64,000 bases of DNA, taken from positions 3,223,950 to 3,287,949 of the forward strand of contig NW_026947499.1 in the NCBI RefSeq assembly GCF_034190915.1, read 5' to 3'. This DNA is from Cavia porcellus. Lineage: Eukaryota > Chordata > Mammalia > Rodentia > Caviidae. Position 1 is the first letter of the stretch; each line of letters starts with the position of its first letter. The translations under genes and the position numbers were made by a program. Of this stretch, positions 13,163-26,075 are shown piece after piece. A model generated the notes under the pieces. The model was given only the letters and a program-made list of their open reading frames with translations, was not told the DNA's origin and did no database searches.

Positions 13163-13174
13163 GGGGGGGGGGGG
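13163..13174 (+). repeat. poly-G run
   Basis: A run of 11 or 12 G in otherwise mixed sequence. It is a potential G-quadruplex half-site only, since no further G tracts are adjacent. Confidence 0.9.
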
Positions 13175-14119
13175 TTGATGGCTTCCACGAATACCCTTTC
13201 ATTTGAAGCCTGTGTGGGTACGGTGTACAGGACTATCTCTTCCCGTACATACAGCAGGAAAGCAAGGGTCTAACTCGGCTCCCTGCTTTTAAGCCTCCTA
13301 TGGGCTGCGAGGCAGAGATGCACATGAATTACTCATCAAGCTGCACCCTGGGGGGTGGAGCTCATCAGCTGAACTGGGGCCTCTCACTGAGTGCAAGGAT
13401 GAGGGTCCTGAGGCTCCAGCCCAGGGAAGAAACAGAGTCTGAGTGTTCCCCCCACTTTCACTCTGGGCCTGGAATGTGCCAGCCCCAAAATGAAGACTAG
13501 AACAACTCAGCAGGGTTTACTGGTTTAAAAACTTCCATCGGAATGTAAATATACAAGGAAGAAGGGTTCCTGTCTTTATGGACAAAGTTAAAGGAATGGT
13601 GTGGTTTTGTTCTTCTTCTTGTTGTTTAGTTTTTATTTGTTTGTTTGTTTTTAGCCCTCTGAAACCTTTTTGTGACTGCTTTTCTCTAGTTCTTTCCTCA
13701 CAGTGAATCCTGCCAGGGTGCACTGTAAGGCTAGGGAGAGCCGCTCCATCCCTGAGTAAGCCCATTCACTCGGCTGAAAATACAAGCAAAATGCTTTGCT
13801 AAATTATTACACTAATTCTGCCTCGCATGCCGGCATTTATGATAGCATTGCAGGGCTCAGAAATATACAGTGCTGGCTAGAAAGTGTTTCTTTCAGATTG
13901 CAAAACACTCAGTTCCATTGTGTTGTTCTGAGACTGTGTATCATGGCTCCATAAAGCAAGGTAAGAAATAGGTTTCTGTTGTCTTACAGGAAAAACACAA
14001 AACACATGTGAAGGTCATTCCTCTCCATGATTGAGAAGCAACTTCAGCTATCCTTTACCAGATACTTCACTGGTTAGGGAAGCCGTTTGCTTTTCCTTCT
14101 TTACAATAGTTTCCCAATG

Positions 14120-14400
14120 TCTGGATTCCCTTTTCTGTATATGTGTATGTACAAATTCGACAAATAATAATTACATGTGTTCATGGAGTACAGCGTGACA
14201 CTGCTGTGTTTGTGTACTCTGGAATAACTGAACAGACTAACACCAGCATTCCATGCACTTAGTTTTTATAGTAAGAACATTCAAAAATTGTGATTATTTT
14301 TGAAACATATTATTAGCTCTACTTACTATGCTTTGCAATGGTTTTTTAAAAACGTATTTTTCCTGTACAACAGAATCTTTGTAGCTTTGGTGAGGTTAAC
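14120..14400. repeat. L1 3'-UTR-like fragment
   Basis: 'ataattacatgtgttcatgg', 'agtacagcgtgacactgctg' and 'taagaacattcaaaaattg' resemble the L1M-class 3' UTR. Only the UTR-like part is visible and I cannot fix its orientation with confidence. Confidence 0.5.
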
Positions 14401-14409
14401 CTGAAGTGT

Positions 14410-17080
14410 CTCAGAGGTTCTTTCAGACCCATCCTGGGTGGAGAGGCTCAGCACTCCCAACCAGAGGAAAGAGTCCTCAGCTTTTCCACGGAGGAGCTCT
14501 CTTCTCTCAAAAGCCGACCCTCACAGCGCCCTCTCCACCATGCACACCTGGATTCAGGAGGAGAGGAAACTGCTGGACTGAGTTCCTTTCCTGACAGCCT
14601 CTGGGTACCACACAGAGTCAGTTACTGAACAGTGTTCGATAACAGGGTGGTAACTCTGCCGCATCCCTGGGGAGAAGGAAAACAAGAACATGATGGGGAA
14701 GCAGCCGCAATGCTGCTCACCACTGCCTGTCACTAATTCAGCCTAAAATACAAACTCTGCGGTGTTTATTTATTTCTTTGGAGGCTGGAATTGAGGCTCA
14801 CAAACAAATTCAATTTGGAGAGGAGGAGCTCAGGTTAGAAATGCATGAGTTCAGCCCACCCTGCTACAAGGCCATCAGGAAGAGTGTCACGGCCTGATGT
14901 AATGTTGTACCTTTGTATTCACTGTCGTTACAAGTGCGTGTTTACACTACTCAGCTGTTTTTAGTATGAAGACAACAAATATGACTAAATGTTGGTGAAT
15001 TATGACTGAGGTCACCCGTTTCAGGGAGTTAAGGCTTCCCAATGTTCCGGAATTTCATGGTACCTCTAATTTATCTAATCTGTACCTGTCCTGGCCATCA
15101 TGGGATTTCAGTGGTGCGGAAATGCTCAGGTCCTGAGCCTCACAGCAAGAAAGGTTATTTCAGGATACGGACAATGCTCATATCAGGGTCAGTGAGGCCC
15201 AGACCTGTGAGCTCTGCCCCATGGCTGCTTGTCTGATTCCCTTCAGCCCCTGGACCTGCCCACTGCCGACCGGATCCGGAAGTGGTGTGCAGGATCTGGA
15301 ACCAAAGCCAGCCAGTGCCTGGGCTTCTGGTCATAGGTTCAAGACAGGCTCAGGACACAGGTAAACCCGTCAGGGGGTGCCCACTTGCCTGCCCCTGCAG
15401 CCGCCTTGTGGAGCACACAGATGGGCTCCCCGGACACTGCATCCCTTCCCAGCTCCACATCAGCTCCTGCACCCACATTTCCACCTAAAGCTGCTGAAAC
15501 CTGGGGCTGCTGTTTCTCATCCCAGGACACAAAGCCAGGGAACAGCAGGGCTTCCCTCATACTCAGAGCTTTTGCCTGGCTCCAGATTGTTGTCAACTGC
15601 TCTTAATATCAAGGAAACCAAATGTTTCGGTCTCTTCCCCAATTTGTTAGTGGATCCAGGGGAGCATCCAAGCAGCTTGGGCAGCAATCCTGTCGCCGCC
15701 TGATTGAGAACATAAACCTCAGTTAGACACGGACATTCCTTCAGGGGAACAGCACTTCCCTGGGCTTGCTGTGACTCAACCCACATCCCTGAATGCACGG
15801 GCTGCTGCTGTGCATGCTTCCAGTCTTAATTATGCTGCCTGCACCTTCATCTCTTAGAAGAACCCTGTCTTATTTTCCACAGTAAGCCAAGACTTCAAAT
15901 CACCTTCACATCTAGGGGGCCTTGAAGGACCCTGGAGGTAGGCAAGGACAGGAAGGCAGTGCTGTCGTTTCCAAGTGAGGACGCTGAGGTTTGGAGAGTC
16001 CCAGGCTTAGGCAGCCCTGGAGCCTGGTGAGAATGTCCCTGTCACAGCAGGAGCACCTCCCATCTGTTCCTCAGTGCCCCTGCGGAGACCTCTCACTTGC
16101 TGATCCTTTGGTCCACTCACACCTACCACAATGAGACCCACTCAGCCTCAGGGATGTCCTTTAAGAGCATCCAAAATGCCAGCTTCAGAGTACCGCCCTG
16201 TCTTCCTGCTTTCTGTGGTAAACAAGTATCTAAGCTGGCACCTTCTCTGTAGGTGCTGTATGCAGGGTTAGGCCACTTGGCATCATGACTGTCACAGCAG
16301 AGACTTGCCTGAATCTGTGGATGAAGCTGGTGCTAAGCCAATAGGGTTTGGAAGCTGGCAAATTTTCACACACAGAGCAGAAACCTTTAGAGCTGTCCCC
16401 ACCCCAGTGATCTAGGTGCTCACAGACGCAGGCCTGAGCAGTGGCAGTAGAAGTGCAGTTGCACAAACTTCACACACACTGCATTTCCTGCAGGACGGGG
16501 ATGCAGCACAGAAGAAGATGAAGGAGTTTTTGAGTCTCCATAGGCTGCATCCCAGAAGCTGCTTTTGCTGAGACATCATGTGATGGCCACAGGGCACAAC
16601 ATGCTCCATGAGGTGCCCCTGTCCGACTACTCACACATGACCCCTCCTTCCCTCTGCGTGAGCCACCTGACCCCAGCTCCCTGCACACGTGTGTTGGAGA
16701 ATGCTTTCCAGGTCTGTGTGTACAACCTGCAAGGCTCTCCCTTGGGTTCCAGGTAATGGGGCAGCTGCCTTTCTCTACTGGGTGTTGATTTTCTCATCCA
16801 TCCCAGAGACTTTCCCAACCATCCACCTACTCTCCCTTGGCAATTTGTCATTCCTTGTGCCATTTTATCTCTTGAGAGCACTTATCACTGTGTGTCAGAT
16901 TACCTCATGCATTACATATATTTCCTTGACCAATCTCTGCCTCCTCCTCTAGAGCAATCTGGGAACATACAAACTCCTCTGTGTTGTTAACCATTGTGCT
17001 TTTTGTCCCTATGAAAGTGCCTAAAAAAGAAAACAAACACAATTTGTCAAAGACACATACATGGGTGGACGTGTGAAAGC
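14410..17080. other. unassigned non-coding DNA
   Basis: GC-moderate sequence with many short open frames on both strands, none resembling a known protein and none with convincing flanking splice sites. I see no repeat that I can name. Confidence 0.4.
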
Positions 17081-17084
17081 CTGG

Positions 17085-17215
17085 GTTGATGCAGGGGTCG
17101 GTAGGTGGGTGACATACAGATGGTGGGTGCACAGGTGGGTGCATACGCCATCAGGTACACACCATGATATGTGTACAGATGGGTTGATGGATGACTGATA
17201 GATAGTTGACAGGAT
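17085..17215 (+). repeat. degenerate GGTG/GATG minisatellite-like tract
   Basis: Recurring 'ggtgggt', 'gatgggttgatggatg' and 'gatagatagt' words show a decayed tetranucleotide-type repeat. No exact period survives over the whole stretch. Confidence 0.55.
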
Positions 17216-17219
17216 TTAC

Positions 17220-18590
17220 AAATGAGTGGGTTAACAGTGGACCAGGTCTTGGTATCTGTGAAAGCTTGATCTTAACACCATTTTTGTCTAACACTGAAGT
17301 TCTCTGAACCCAATAATCCTGGTTCCTCTACCATCATTTTTATAGGGAGCCTAAAGCATTCTTCCCCTTTCATCTTCCCTAGCCAAAAGTTTGGAATGAG
17401 TTGCATGCTGCTAAAAACAAAACAAAGCAAAGATGCAGAACAAACAACTCATCTTTTCACTGCTCCCATCCCATTGGTAAATCAGTGACCGCTGTCTGAA
17501 CTCTGAATATTATAGTTCGGCTCTGGCTTTAGGGTATGATGTGTGCAACCTCACCTCCCTTCGAAACTGAGACAGCAGGGAGTGTAATTTGTGCTAAGTT
17601 CTCAGAGCCCTCTGCAGACAGCCTTCTAAACCCCGTTCTCCTGCAAGCTTCTCTCAGATTGCTTGGTAAAATTCCCCTGTAAAAACTTAATCTTAAATCT
17701 TGCTCATTTTCTGTGCATCTGTTCTACCTGAGGTCAGGGTGCCTAGCTCTACCAGCATCAAAGTCTTATACAGGAAATGTATGTGGTTGCTGATGTTTTA
17801 AACTCTGGATTCACCTGTCACCTCTCCTGAGGGGAAGATGAAACAGTGCTGGCTACTGAGTTACAGACTGCAGACCAGAGAAAAAAGGGGAGATCAAAAA
17901 CCATGCCTCAGGTCACCTGGAAGGCCCAAGAGTCCTTGACACCCTCTGACGGCAACTCTAGGGGGATGGAAAAGCAGACGACTCAGGAGGGACATGTGAG
18001 CACTCATGTGTAGACATCCATGAGAGGTTGTAGACACATGCACAATTATCTACCTTGGGATAGGAAATGGCTCTCCAAACCAGGCTCTACCACACTGAAG
18101 AGAAAGAGAAGTTAATTGGACACTCATCCCAGAAAGATTCAGTGTAGCCAGCTGTCCTTTCCCTGAATCCCACCCTGGTCATCTCCAAAGCCAGAGTCCA
18201 CAGCTGGCCAGACGGCGGGCTGCTGAGTCCAGGATCTGTTAATGGAGAGCCGTCTGGACCTTCATGACTTGCTTCAGTCCTTGTCCCTTGGATCTCCTCC
18301 TAGTGCTTGATCCATGGTTATACTTGTCTAAAAAAATATTAAATACAAGAAAAGAGTGAGCCTGTCTTCTGCTTGCTGAGTTTCAGTGTGGCCTGAATGG
18401 ATTCTTGGCTGGAACCAGTGGCTGCGGAGTGGCCCAGCTCATGGCTTACCCAATGCCATTCCTCCAGGGTACCCTCTCTGAGAGTTTTAATAGACTATTG
18501 GAATTTTTCCACTTGCTCTCCGGGCCTGCAAGGACATGGTTTCCACAGTAGATATGCATACTGCATGGCTCTCAAAGATCCGATCAGTTG
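17220..18590. other. unassigned non-coding DNA
   Basis: Nothing recognisable. No sustained open frame or named repeat. Confidence 0.4.
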
Positions 18591-18619
18591 ATGGAGCCTG
18601 AGCACAAGCTTCTTATTAA

Positions 18620-19130
18620 TAGTCAGGAAAACAAGTGTGTGTTTAGAATCGGCCAACTGGAATTAGTTCAGAGAATTTGAACCTTTTGGCAGCATCCAAA
18701 TCATTGCATCGCAATCATCAGCCAGTCGAGCCTAAACCTTCTTCTCTCCAGCAGGCCTGATCAGAGAATCGTCCTTGGATATTTCAAGGTCACAGAGCTC
18801 TTTCCCAGCCTCTTTGATCCAGTGCTGCTTGACCTTCATGTCCCCAATGAACACAGGTGGCTTGTGGTCCTCTAACTTCTTCCTGGGTGACTCTGTGCTT
18901 GGGGGAGCAAAATGATGACAGAGTGGTCACACTTGTTTCTCCTGGGGACACACTTCCCAAGGAATTGGGCTGTCCCTGGAGCTACAGCATCTTGGGGCAT
19001 GGGAAGGTCTTCTCTTTGTGACTGTGGGTGACTTTCAGTACCACCTTTTTGGCATTCACAGTTTTTGCTTTGGCTTCAGCTCTGAGAGGGGCAGTGGCTT
19101 CCTTCTTTGCCTTTAGTGCCATCTTGATAA
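18620..19130 (-). pseudogene. RPL23A: processed pseudogene of ribosomal protein L23a
   Basis: Read on the minus strand, the start near 19125 gives [12 protein letters not shown], the lysine/alanine-rich N-terminus typical of large-subunit protein uL23 (L23a). Downstream I can follow PRRNK (about 18920), a V-F-I-G-D-M-K-V-K segment (about 18850) and a L-I-R-P-A-G-E-K-K segment (about 18750), in the family's order and without introns. Several stops and frameshifts break it, notably after the basic N-terminal extension and just after the GEKK motif. The sequence after the coding end resembles the short RPL23A 3' UTR. The continuous exon order shows retrotransposition by L1 machinery. No A tail survives. 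Not expected to make protein. Confidence 0.85.
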
Positions 19131-19319
19131 AAAGCTGGGCGCTACCTTCATGCCCACTCACATCAGCGAAAACAACACTATTGGCTTTCGGTTGCACCCT
19201 CAACAGCCTGGAGCAGCTTTCCTTCCCTTCAGAGTCCTTGCTCAGCCTCTCCAAGCTCTATCATGAAACTCAGCCCCCTCCACCCACATATGTTGGATTT
19301 CTGTCTACTGTAATGTGCT

Positions 19320-19770
19320 GCTGTGCTTGGGATTGAAATGTGACTCCCCCTTAAAGAAAGTGCTCACTGAATTGAAGATTTGACCTGGGATATGACTGGG
19401 TCATGAAGCCTCTAATTTACTTAGTGGGCATAATCCACTGGTGAGATCAAGTGTCAGGGCGCTGTTGGGAGGTGAGGGGAAGAAGAGGCAGGCCCAGTTG
19501 AAGGGAGAGACCACAGCTCCTGGCCTGGGGAACAGTGCTGGTCCACAGCACTTCCTCTCTGGCACTTTCCCTCTGTCTCTGCTTCCGGGCTTGTGGTAAG
19601 CAATATTCCTCCACCGCACCTGTCTGAGGTGATAGCTCTCCCCTGCCACAGGTCTAAAAGCAATGGAAGTGGCTGACCACAGACCAAAACCTGTGAAACC
19701 ACATTCCAAATAAACCTTTCCTTTGTTGCGTTGTTCATGCCAGGTATTTTGTCACAAAAACAGAAAGCTG
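19320..19770 (+). repeat. MaLR-type solo LTR, plus strand
   Basis: The 3' half is clear: 'cactggtgagatcaagtgtc' region, then 'tctctgcttccgggcttgtg', 'ctaaaagcaatggaagtggc', 'accacattccaaataaacc' with AATAAA at 19710-19715, and 'aggtattttgtcacaaaaac'. This follows the order of mammalian MaLR LTRs with their polyadenylation signal. No internal region or second LTR is adjacent, so it is probably a solo LTR. The open frames over it are by-products. Confidence 0.75.
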
Positions 19771-19799
19771 CCTCACCCCGAGATAAGCCATGTCCTTGG

Positions 19800-19927
19800 T
19801 GACTTAAAATTTACCTCTGCTTTGCAGAGGTGGGGATTGAGTGCTCTGTTGTTTTTTCGTTGTCTTCTGAGGACCTTGAACAGTCGCTGGCACACAGGAA
19901 GTACTCTGTAAATGTGTGCTAAATGTT
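19800..19927 (+). repeat. MIR-like SINE 3' part
   Basis: The end 'cgctggcacacaggaagtac' then 'tctgtaaatgtgtgctaaatg' resembles the terminal MIR segment. The upstream 'tttgcagaggtggggattg' fits the MIR middle. Diverged. Confidence 0.55.
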
Positions 19928-19929
19928 GC

Positions 19930-22680
19930 TTTATGCAGGACTACTCTGGGGCAATTCAGGAAATAACCTATCTCCAATGCTGAGTTACGAACACTGGTGA
20001 TGTGTCAAAGTCTACAGGTTAAAGCTACTTCCTCAAGACATTTCCCTATGATAAAACAGTATCCTAAATCACTGACTGGGTTGAACATGACACTTTACTG
20101 CCAGCTGGTGTAACAGTGTCCCGCTGGGTGTCTGCGTCTGCATTGTCAGTGATGTGAAAGGCCTCTCGTGGATACAGCACTGCACGCTTAGCACAAATTC
20201 CCGAATGTTCCCTGCTGCGCGGGGTATTCAGACACATGCAGACCGAGCCACCTCCTGAGCAGAGGGGCAGGCTGACGTCTCAGGAGAGAAATCTGTACCA
20301 GGATTTTACACAGCCCCTCTGCAGGCGCTGGATTACCCAGGAGGAGCCTGGCCCGGCCCAGGTGAGTGTTCTGTGGGCCTCTCTGACTCCAAGAGCAGTG
20401 CTGATTTCCTCATGCATCTATCAGTCTTTTCCTTACTCACATGGGGAAGACAGTTACAGGGACCATTCCACTCAGGGGTGTTTTGAATGAGTGTGGGTGC
20501 TCCTATGGATCACAGATGCCCAAGGACAGTTATAGAAACTCCAGGGTGAAGGTTTCCTGTTACTTCGTCACCCATAGTGAGCCTGGCTTGAGGTGTCCGC
20601 AGGCCGGGAGCCCACATTCCAAGCCAGCACACTCACCTTAATTCTGTGGTTGTGTCACTTGACACTCAAAGCCACTGAGCTGCATTAAAAACAGTTTGAG
20701 TGGAGAGTTATTTCTAACCACTTCCAGCACCTTACGGGTGGGGTGTGTATCACTTGCTGAGCACAGAGTGTGGGAGAGCCCTGGGGAACCTGCTGAAATC
20801 AGAGGGTTAAGTGAGAACTGGGGAAATTGCAGCCCTTGGAGGATTGTGAATGAGTGCCTCTGACATGCTCAGGAGAGTCCAAGATGCACCCCAAGAATTT
20901 CCTCACACCCCTAATCCACCATGCCTGGGTGGTGCGTTGTCTCCTGTCTCCATCCTTCTTACTCTAGCAGTGACAGAACTTGTCCTCTGGAGACAGCTTG
21001 CTACGGGGCTGGTCTGCAAGTCTGAGAGCACGACCTGCTTCCTGATGCTGTGGTTCTGGTCTGAGTGTCCTCCATGCTGGGGTCTCAAAGCCAGGGAGGA
21101 GCTTCGGTCCTCACTGATGAAGGAATCTAATCCTGCTATTTCTTTACAGCTGTTCCCAAAGACTACATATTATCATGATGAGTGTCTTCTGAGATCTGCA
21201 ATGATAAACAATACATCACAACAGCTGAAAAAGGCTGCCTTCTACAGAACTGTTCCACATGCAGCATAAAACGGTGTATTCTTCCTGTCTTCCTTGGGAA
21301 AATCTGTGTCCCACTGGCCAAAAAGGGACCCCTATTAACATGCATAAAATTGACCACCAGTGACTCATTGCATGGTGCAGCACAAAGTCTAAGGAGCTTT
21401 CGTCAGGTCAAGTAGGGTTCCTCCCACTTCTAGGTCTTCCTACTTCTCTGTGGACTCTAAAAGACAGCTGAAGAACAAAAACAGAGAAGGAAAGACAGTC
21501 ACCAGAGAAGAGGAAGGAGCAAGAAGGATTCAGACAAAGGTCAGGAGACACCACTTCATAGGATGAGCAAGCCTCATGACCTAGTGTCCTTCACAGTGAC
21601 CTCAATCAGTAACGCTGCACTACATAGTAAAAGTCTTTGAAGAGAGTGGAGAGCTGGTGCTCACCCCAGCGGACAGTAACTGGGGGCTACGTGCAGTATG
21701 GGTGCATCCACTTGCTTGGTGGCAGTGATATTTATTACCCATGTGTATATCAGAACAAAGTGTGGTGTATGCTTTAACGTGTGCAGTAAGATCATCTTTG
21801 GTCACTTTCCACCATTACACACTCTGCATGGTCCCCCGGGGCCTGCAGGCCTGCAGTCTCACCTGCCTCTGTCATAACTTCACAGGACTCTGTCCTGGGG
21901 TCACTACAGGACCTCGCACACAGTGTCCCCTCCCCACTGTGACATCTTACCTGCTCACAGACCTCCCCTCCTTGAGGATGGCACAGACAGGAAGCTTGAA
22001 ACTACAGAGCGCAGCTTGCAGTGTGCAGTGAAGAGAACTCAGCTGCCTTCCAGGAGGCTGCTTCTGCATTCGAAGCAAAGTGACGAGCACTCATAGTCTG
22101 CAGCAGACAGCAATGTCCAGTTCTCCTTAGCACCATGGCTATAGTGGCCATTTCGTGGGACTTCATGGTCGGGGAAAACTGAGTGACTAAAACCAGCTGA
22201 TGTGGGAGGAGAGCGTGTGATTCATTTCCAAGCCAGAGCAGCTAAATTCCAGGGGAGACCACAAAGCCCTGTCTCATACCCCCCTCCCCACAAGGGTCCA
22301 CGGTGTAGCCAAAATCCAGAGCCTTCATGGAAGCACGGAGCTGAGCAAACGCAGAGGCAGCAATGGACACCAGCCCTGTGGGAGGTGAACTTCTGTATCA
22401 GACTGAGATCCCCTTTTGGTGGCTGAGACAGCGAAGTTCAGGCTGTGTGGAGATACAAGAAGAGAAGAGCCTCGGGTACAGGCGAGGAGGAGACAGCAGC
22501 CGAGAAAACCAGGACCCCAGTAATCCCCCATCACAGGTGTTCCCGGGCTTCTTTACAGCTTCATTGTAGTGAGTGAGTGTTCGCTGTAGATAAGTGAAGC
22601 ATCCTTTCATTTGAGCACTTTCTTTCCCTTTCATCGTCACAGGGGCTACTGTGCATTTGGATCTATTACTCTTTCAGGCT
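19930..22680. other. unassigned non-coding DNA
   Basis: No recognisable gene. The 139-codon open frame at 20850-21269 has no family resemblance that I can see. No named repeat. Confidence 0.4.
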
Positions 22681-22682
22681 TG

Positions 22683-22970
22683 TTGTTTTTTTTTGTTTTT
22701 TTTTTTTTTTTTTTTTTTTTTTGTTACACTAGGGAGGCCATACAACATTTATAAATGTGAGTTTGATTTATTTCATTTATGAGTATGGTTTCAAGTTGCC
22801 TCCCTTTACCTATAAAAGTCTCAAGATTACCTTTCTTTATAGAAGAACATCCCATTGTATGAAAATACATCTTTTTTGTCCTTTCCAAAACTGACAGGCA
22901 TCTGAGTTGCCTCCAATATTTAGCTATTACACATTGTACAGCTGTAAACATGGGTGCACACATCCTGGGG
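22683..22970 (-). repeat. 5'-truncated L1 3' end with long T tract, minus strand
   Basis: A T-rich tract at 22683-22722 is the A tail of an L1 inserted on the minus strand. To its right follow 'agaagaacatcccattgtat', 'gaaaatacatc', 'catctgagttgcctccaat' and 'acagctgtaaacatgggtgc', which read antisense to the L1 3' end. Only about 250 bp of L1 body remains, a typical 5'-truncated insertion. The preserved tract suggests it is younger than the other L1 pieces nearby. Confidence 0.75.
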
Positions 22971-23830
22971 GAGGGGAAAGGATAGCAGGAGGGAGGGAAA
23001 AGATTACATGTATACATCTGTACACATGTGTATGTATGTATGTACACAAGGTGCGTAGCTTTGCTACTGATCTGTTAGTTCATCCCCCAGAACAGTGTGT
23101 GCTTTCATTATCTGAGTGTTTGATAATTTGTTTTGCGCCTAAACCTTGTAACCTTAACAACTACTTCTAAAATAAAAATGTGCCACATATTAGTGTTAAT
23201 TTCCTTCAATTTTTTGAAATTCTGTATCTTTTCTACCTTTTATTCAGGTCCGCTTTTTTAAAAATAAAATTTAAAAAGGGAAGGTAGGTACTGTGACAAA
23301 AGAAAAACTGAAGCCCACTTGTCGCTGTGGACCAGACGTGTATGATAGACGGTTCAGCAGACACTTTGCAGACACTGAGCAGACGACTGTGAAGTAAGTG
23401 TATGTTACATAAAAATTATACGTGAAGTCTTGACATCTCCATGAACTACCAAGTGGTAACTGGACTGGCCACTTCCGTCCAGCCCTCAGCAGCCTGCACA
23501 GAGCATCAGCAGCTGTCCTCCTCCTCCTGCACGCTGACTTGCTGATTGCGGAGTGGAAGCAGCTGTACCCTCACAGACGTTTCTGCTGGGGTCTAGGTAC
23601 ATCCCTGTGCTGCACACAGGAGTTACTGTGTTGGTGAGAAAGAGCTGCCAAGCAGCACCCGAGGCGAACAGGGTGCATATACACCCTCACTGGCTTTTCT
23701 GCAGGACTTCCGGGAAGGACGCATCCATGGCAGCTCACAGTCGCCCTATCCAATGGTGCTGCTAGATTTGGAGTACCCGCAGAGATTTATTTTACCCTTT
23801 CTTTATTCAATCAAAAATAAACCCTGCAGT

Positions 23831-24022
23831 CTGAGTGTGGTGGCTCACAGAGATTTACCCAGCATTCTGGAAGGCTAGTCAGGAGGGTTGCACACTCCAT
23901 CCCCATATACTAACTTAGTGTCTTGGTGGGATCCTGTCTCAAAATAAAAGTCTAAAAGGGCTAAGGATGGATCTCAGGATGATGGTTCTGCTTCAAGTTC
24001 AGTTTTGCAAAATAAATAAGAA
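23831..24022 (+). repeat. dimeric SINE: B1-like half plus ID-like half
   Basis: The left half reads 'ctgagtgtggtggctcacag', 'cagcattctggaaggctag', 'tcttggtgggatcctgtctc', a diverged B1 (7SL-derived) monomer with A-rich linker 'aaaataaaagt'. The right half 'gggctaaggatggatctcag' is a diverged ID-like tRNA-derived unit, ending in 'aaaataaataag'. B1-ID dimers are known from squirrels, dormice and related rodents, which supports the host guess. Confidence 0.65.
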
Positions 24023-24594
24023 AGTAAGTAAATCCTGTAAAAGACATTTACCATTAACTGAACCCACAGATGATCATCAGCATTGAATTTGTCTTTCTGC
24101 CAGCTCCCTGGAAAAGCCCTGTCACAGTCTGTGTAAATTTGGCAAACTCTAAGCATGAGAAAAGTTCTGTCTCTGCAGGAAAGGACGTCGGAGGCAATAT
24201 GATGTCCAGCGCTGTCACATTACTTTATTCTTCAAGTCCGTTTCTGAACAACAACAAGAAATCAAATACAAAGTATGGCCCAGGGGAAAGGTAAACAAAG
24301 CAGCTAGGAGAAACTCTCACCAGGACCCCAAATGATGAATTGGCCCCAGACTGCATGTGGGAATTGGAAGAGGACCTGCATGCCCACTAGTGCTTTTGCA
24401 GCTTTTAATGACAGATTAGCCAGGAGAACTGGAGAAAATTAATCATAACTCCAAATGCCTCCAGGCTGGGCGTGTAGCTCAGGCAAGACAGGTGTGAGCC
24501 ACAGCTCGAGTCCTCAGGGTTGAAAGGGAAACTGAAGTTGTCTCCACTGGCTGGGTTCATAGGGTATTGTGCAGGGAGAATCTGCTGCAGGGAA

Positions 24595-24660
24595 AGGGGT
24601 TTGGGGTTCCACCCAGGGCCTCATGTGTGCTCCAGCACTGAATGACACTTCTGGCCAGAA
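24595..24660 (-). repeat. ID-like SINE fragment, minus strand
   Basis: 'ggttccacccagggcctcat' then 'gtgtgctccagcactg' is the antisense of the B-box half of an ID-type SINE. Short and diverged. Confidence 0.5.
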
Positions 24661-25189
24661 ATGACTGAAGGAAAGCAGGCATGAAAATTGGGATTGATGA
24701 ATGAATTCAGTATAATTTCAGGGGCAGTACCAATGCACAAAATCAAGCGTGTTTATTTGTTCTGGCTATGTACATTTCAAAAGTAGAATGAAGAAGTCAA
24801 TTTTGTTTTCAATTCCATAAACAACAGCAAACAGTTTAACAAAGGATGGCATGATTTTTGCACTGAAAACTAGAATCTATTGTTGAAAGACATTAAAGAA
24901 GATAAAAGTAAGTAGAAAAGCCCACCTTTGCAGAGAGTAGAAGATTTCATATTGTAGAAATCCTCAAATCAATATGACACTCAATATGATCTTTATCAGA
25001 ATTCCAGCTGGCTTTTCTGCAGGAACTGACAAATCTATCATAAAATGCACACACAAATGGAAGAGGCTCAGAGTGGACAAAGCAATCACTAGGTGCTACC
25101 TCCAGCTGGCAAACGTAGTAAGTATTGAAATGTGTTTATTGACATGGTCACTGTCCATAAATGAGCAGCTGTAGGGTTGTCATCGGAAG

Positions 25190-25470
25190 CACACTTTCAC
25201 TTGACCAGAGAATTCTTGGTGTCTTGAGGCATCTCTGTTAGGATGCAGATCTGTAACTTCTTGTGACCTTATGTGCCATTTCACTCAGACATGCATTGCA
25301 GTGGTGCACTGCATGGATTGATCTCCTTATTTTGAGAGGACACCAGTGAGACTGCATTGTGGCCCATGCTAATGATCTCATTTTAACTTATGTACTTCTG
25401 CAAAGGCCCTGTCTCCAAATACAGCCACATTCATAATATGTAGTGCTAGGTTTTCAATGTGAGAAATCTT
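25190..25470 (-). repeat. possible MaLR/MLT LTR fragment, minus strand
   Basis: 'ctgcaaaggccctgtctcc' then 'aaatacagccacattcataa' reads as the reverse complement of the 5' part of a MaLR LTR. Boundaries are uncertain. Confidence 0.4.
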
Positions 25471-26024
25471 AAATCATGTAGTCCAATCAGTAGCATGCAC
25501 ACCTGCAAACAGTCTGTCTTGCATCCGGAGGGCAGCAATATGCCTCTGGCACTATGGCCAAAGTTAACCCTTATCCCTGCCAATCACAGAGACAAATTCA
25601 TAATCCTTTCCTTTTGACAGTCCACCCTGGAAGACGCTGAGGGGTCTGACCTTCATTTCCTTTATCAATGCTTCGCATATTGTTGGGTGCATTCTCCGGT
25701 AAACAGAGAATAGAATAATGAAGAGATTCATGAGTGAATGGCTAATGAGCATAGCATGGGGCTGGATTCATTAATTATGCAGAAGAGCTGACCCAGAGCA
25801 GAGCAGTCACAGCACACTGACATCAGTGCTGCCGTAATTCCCGGACCACAGGAACCACTTACTGTGCGGGTCAGGGGGATGAATCCCTGCAAAATGGCTG
25901 GTGAGGTCCCCTAGGGAAACGTTGAAGGTGCTGGCCTGCAGCGGTCCAGCCAACCAGAAGTCTGTCTCCTGGAGACAGATGAATAGAAAGAAAGCAGTCA
26001 CCACTCACAACTACAGACTTTCAC

Positions 26025-26075
26025 TCCTTGAAAAATATTTACTGAATACCTTCAATGTGCCAAGAGCAAGACAGA
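26025..26075. repeat. L2/MIR-like short fragment
   Basis: 'aaatatttactgaatacctt' then 'caatgtgccaagagc' matches the ancient motif with 'atttattgagc' and 'tatgtgccagg' seen at L2 ends. Confidence 0.5.

Noticed and set aside
19401..19738. two overlapping minus-strand open frames of about 100 codons
   Set aside because: They lie antisense to a MaLR LTR.
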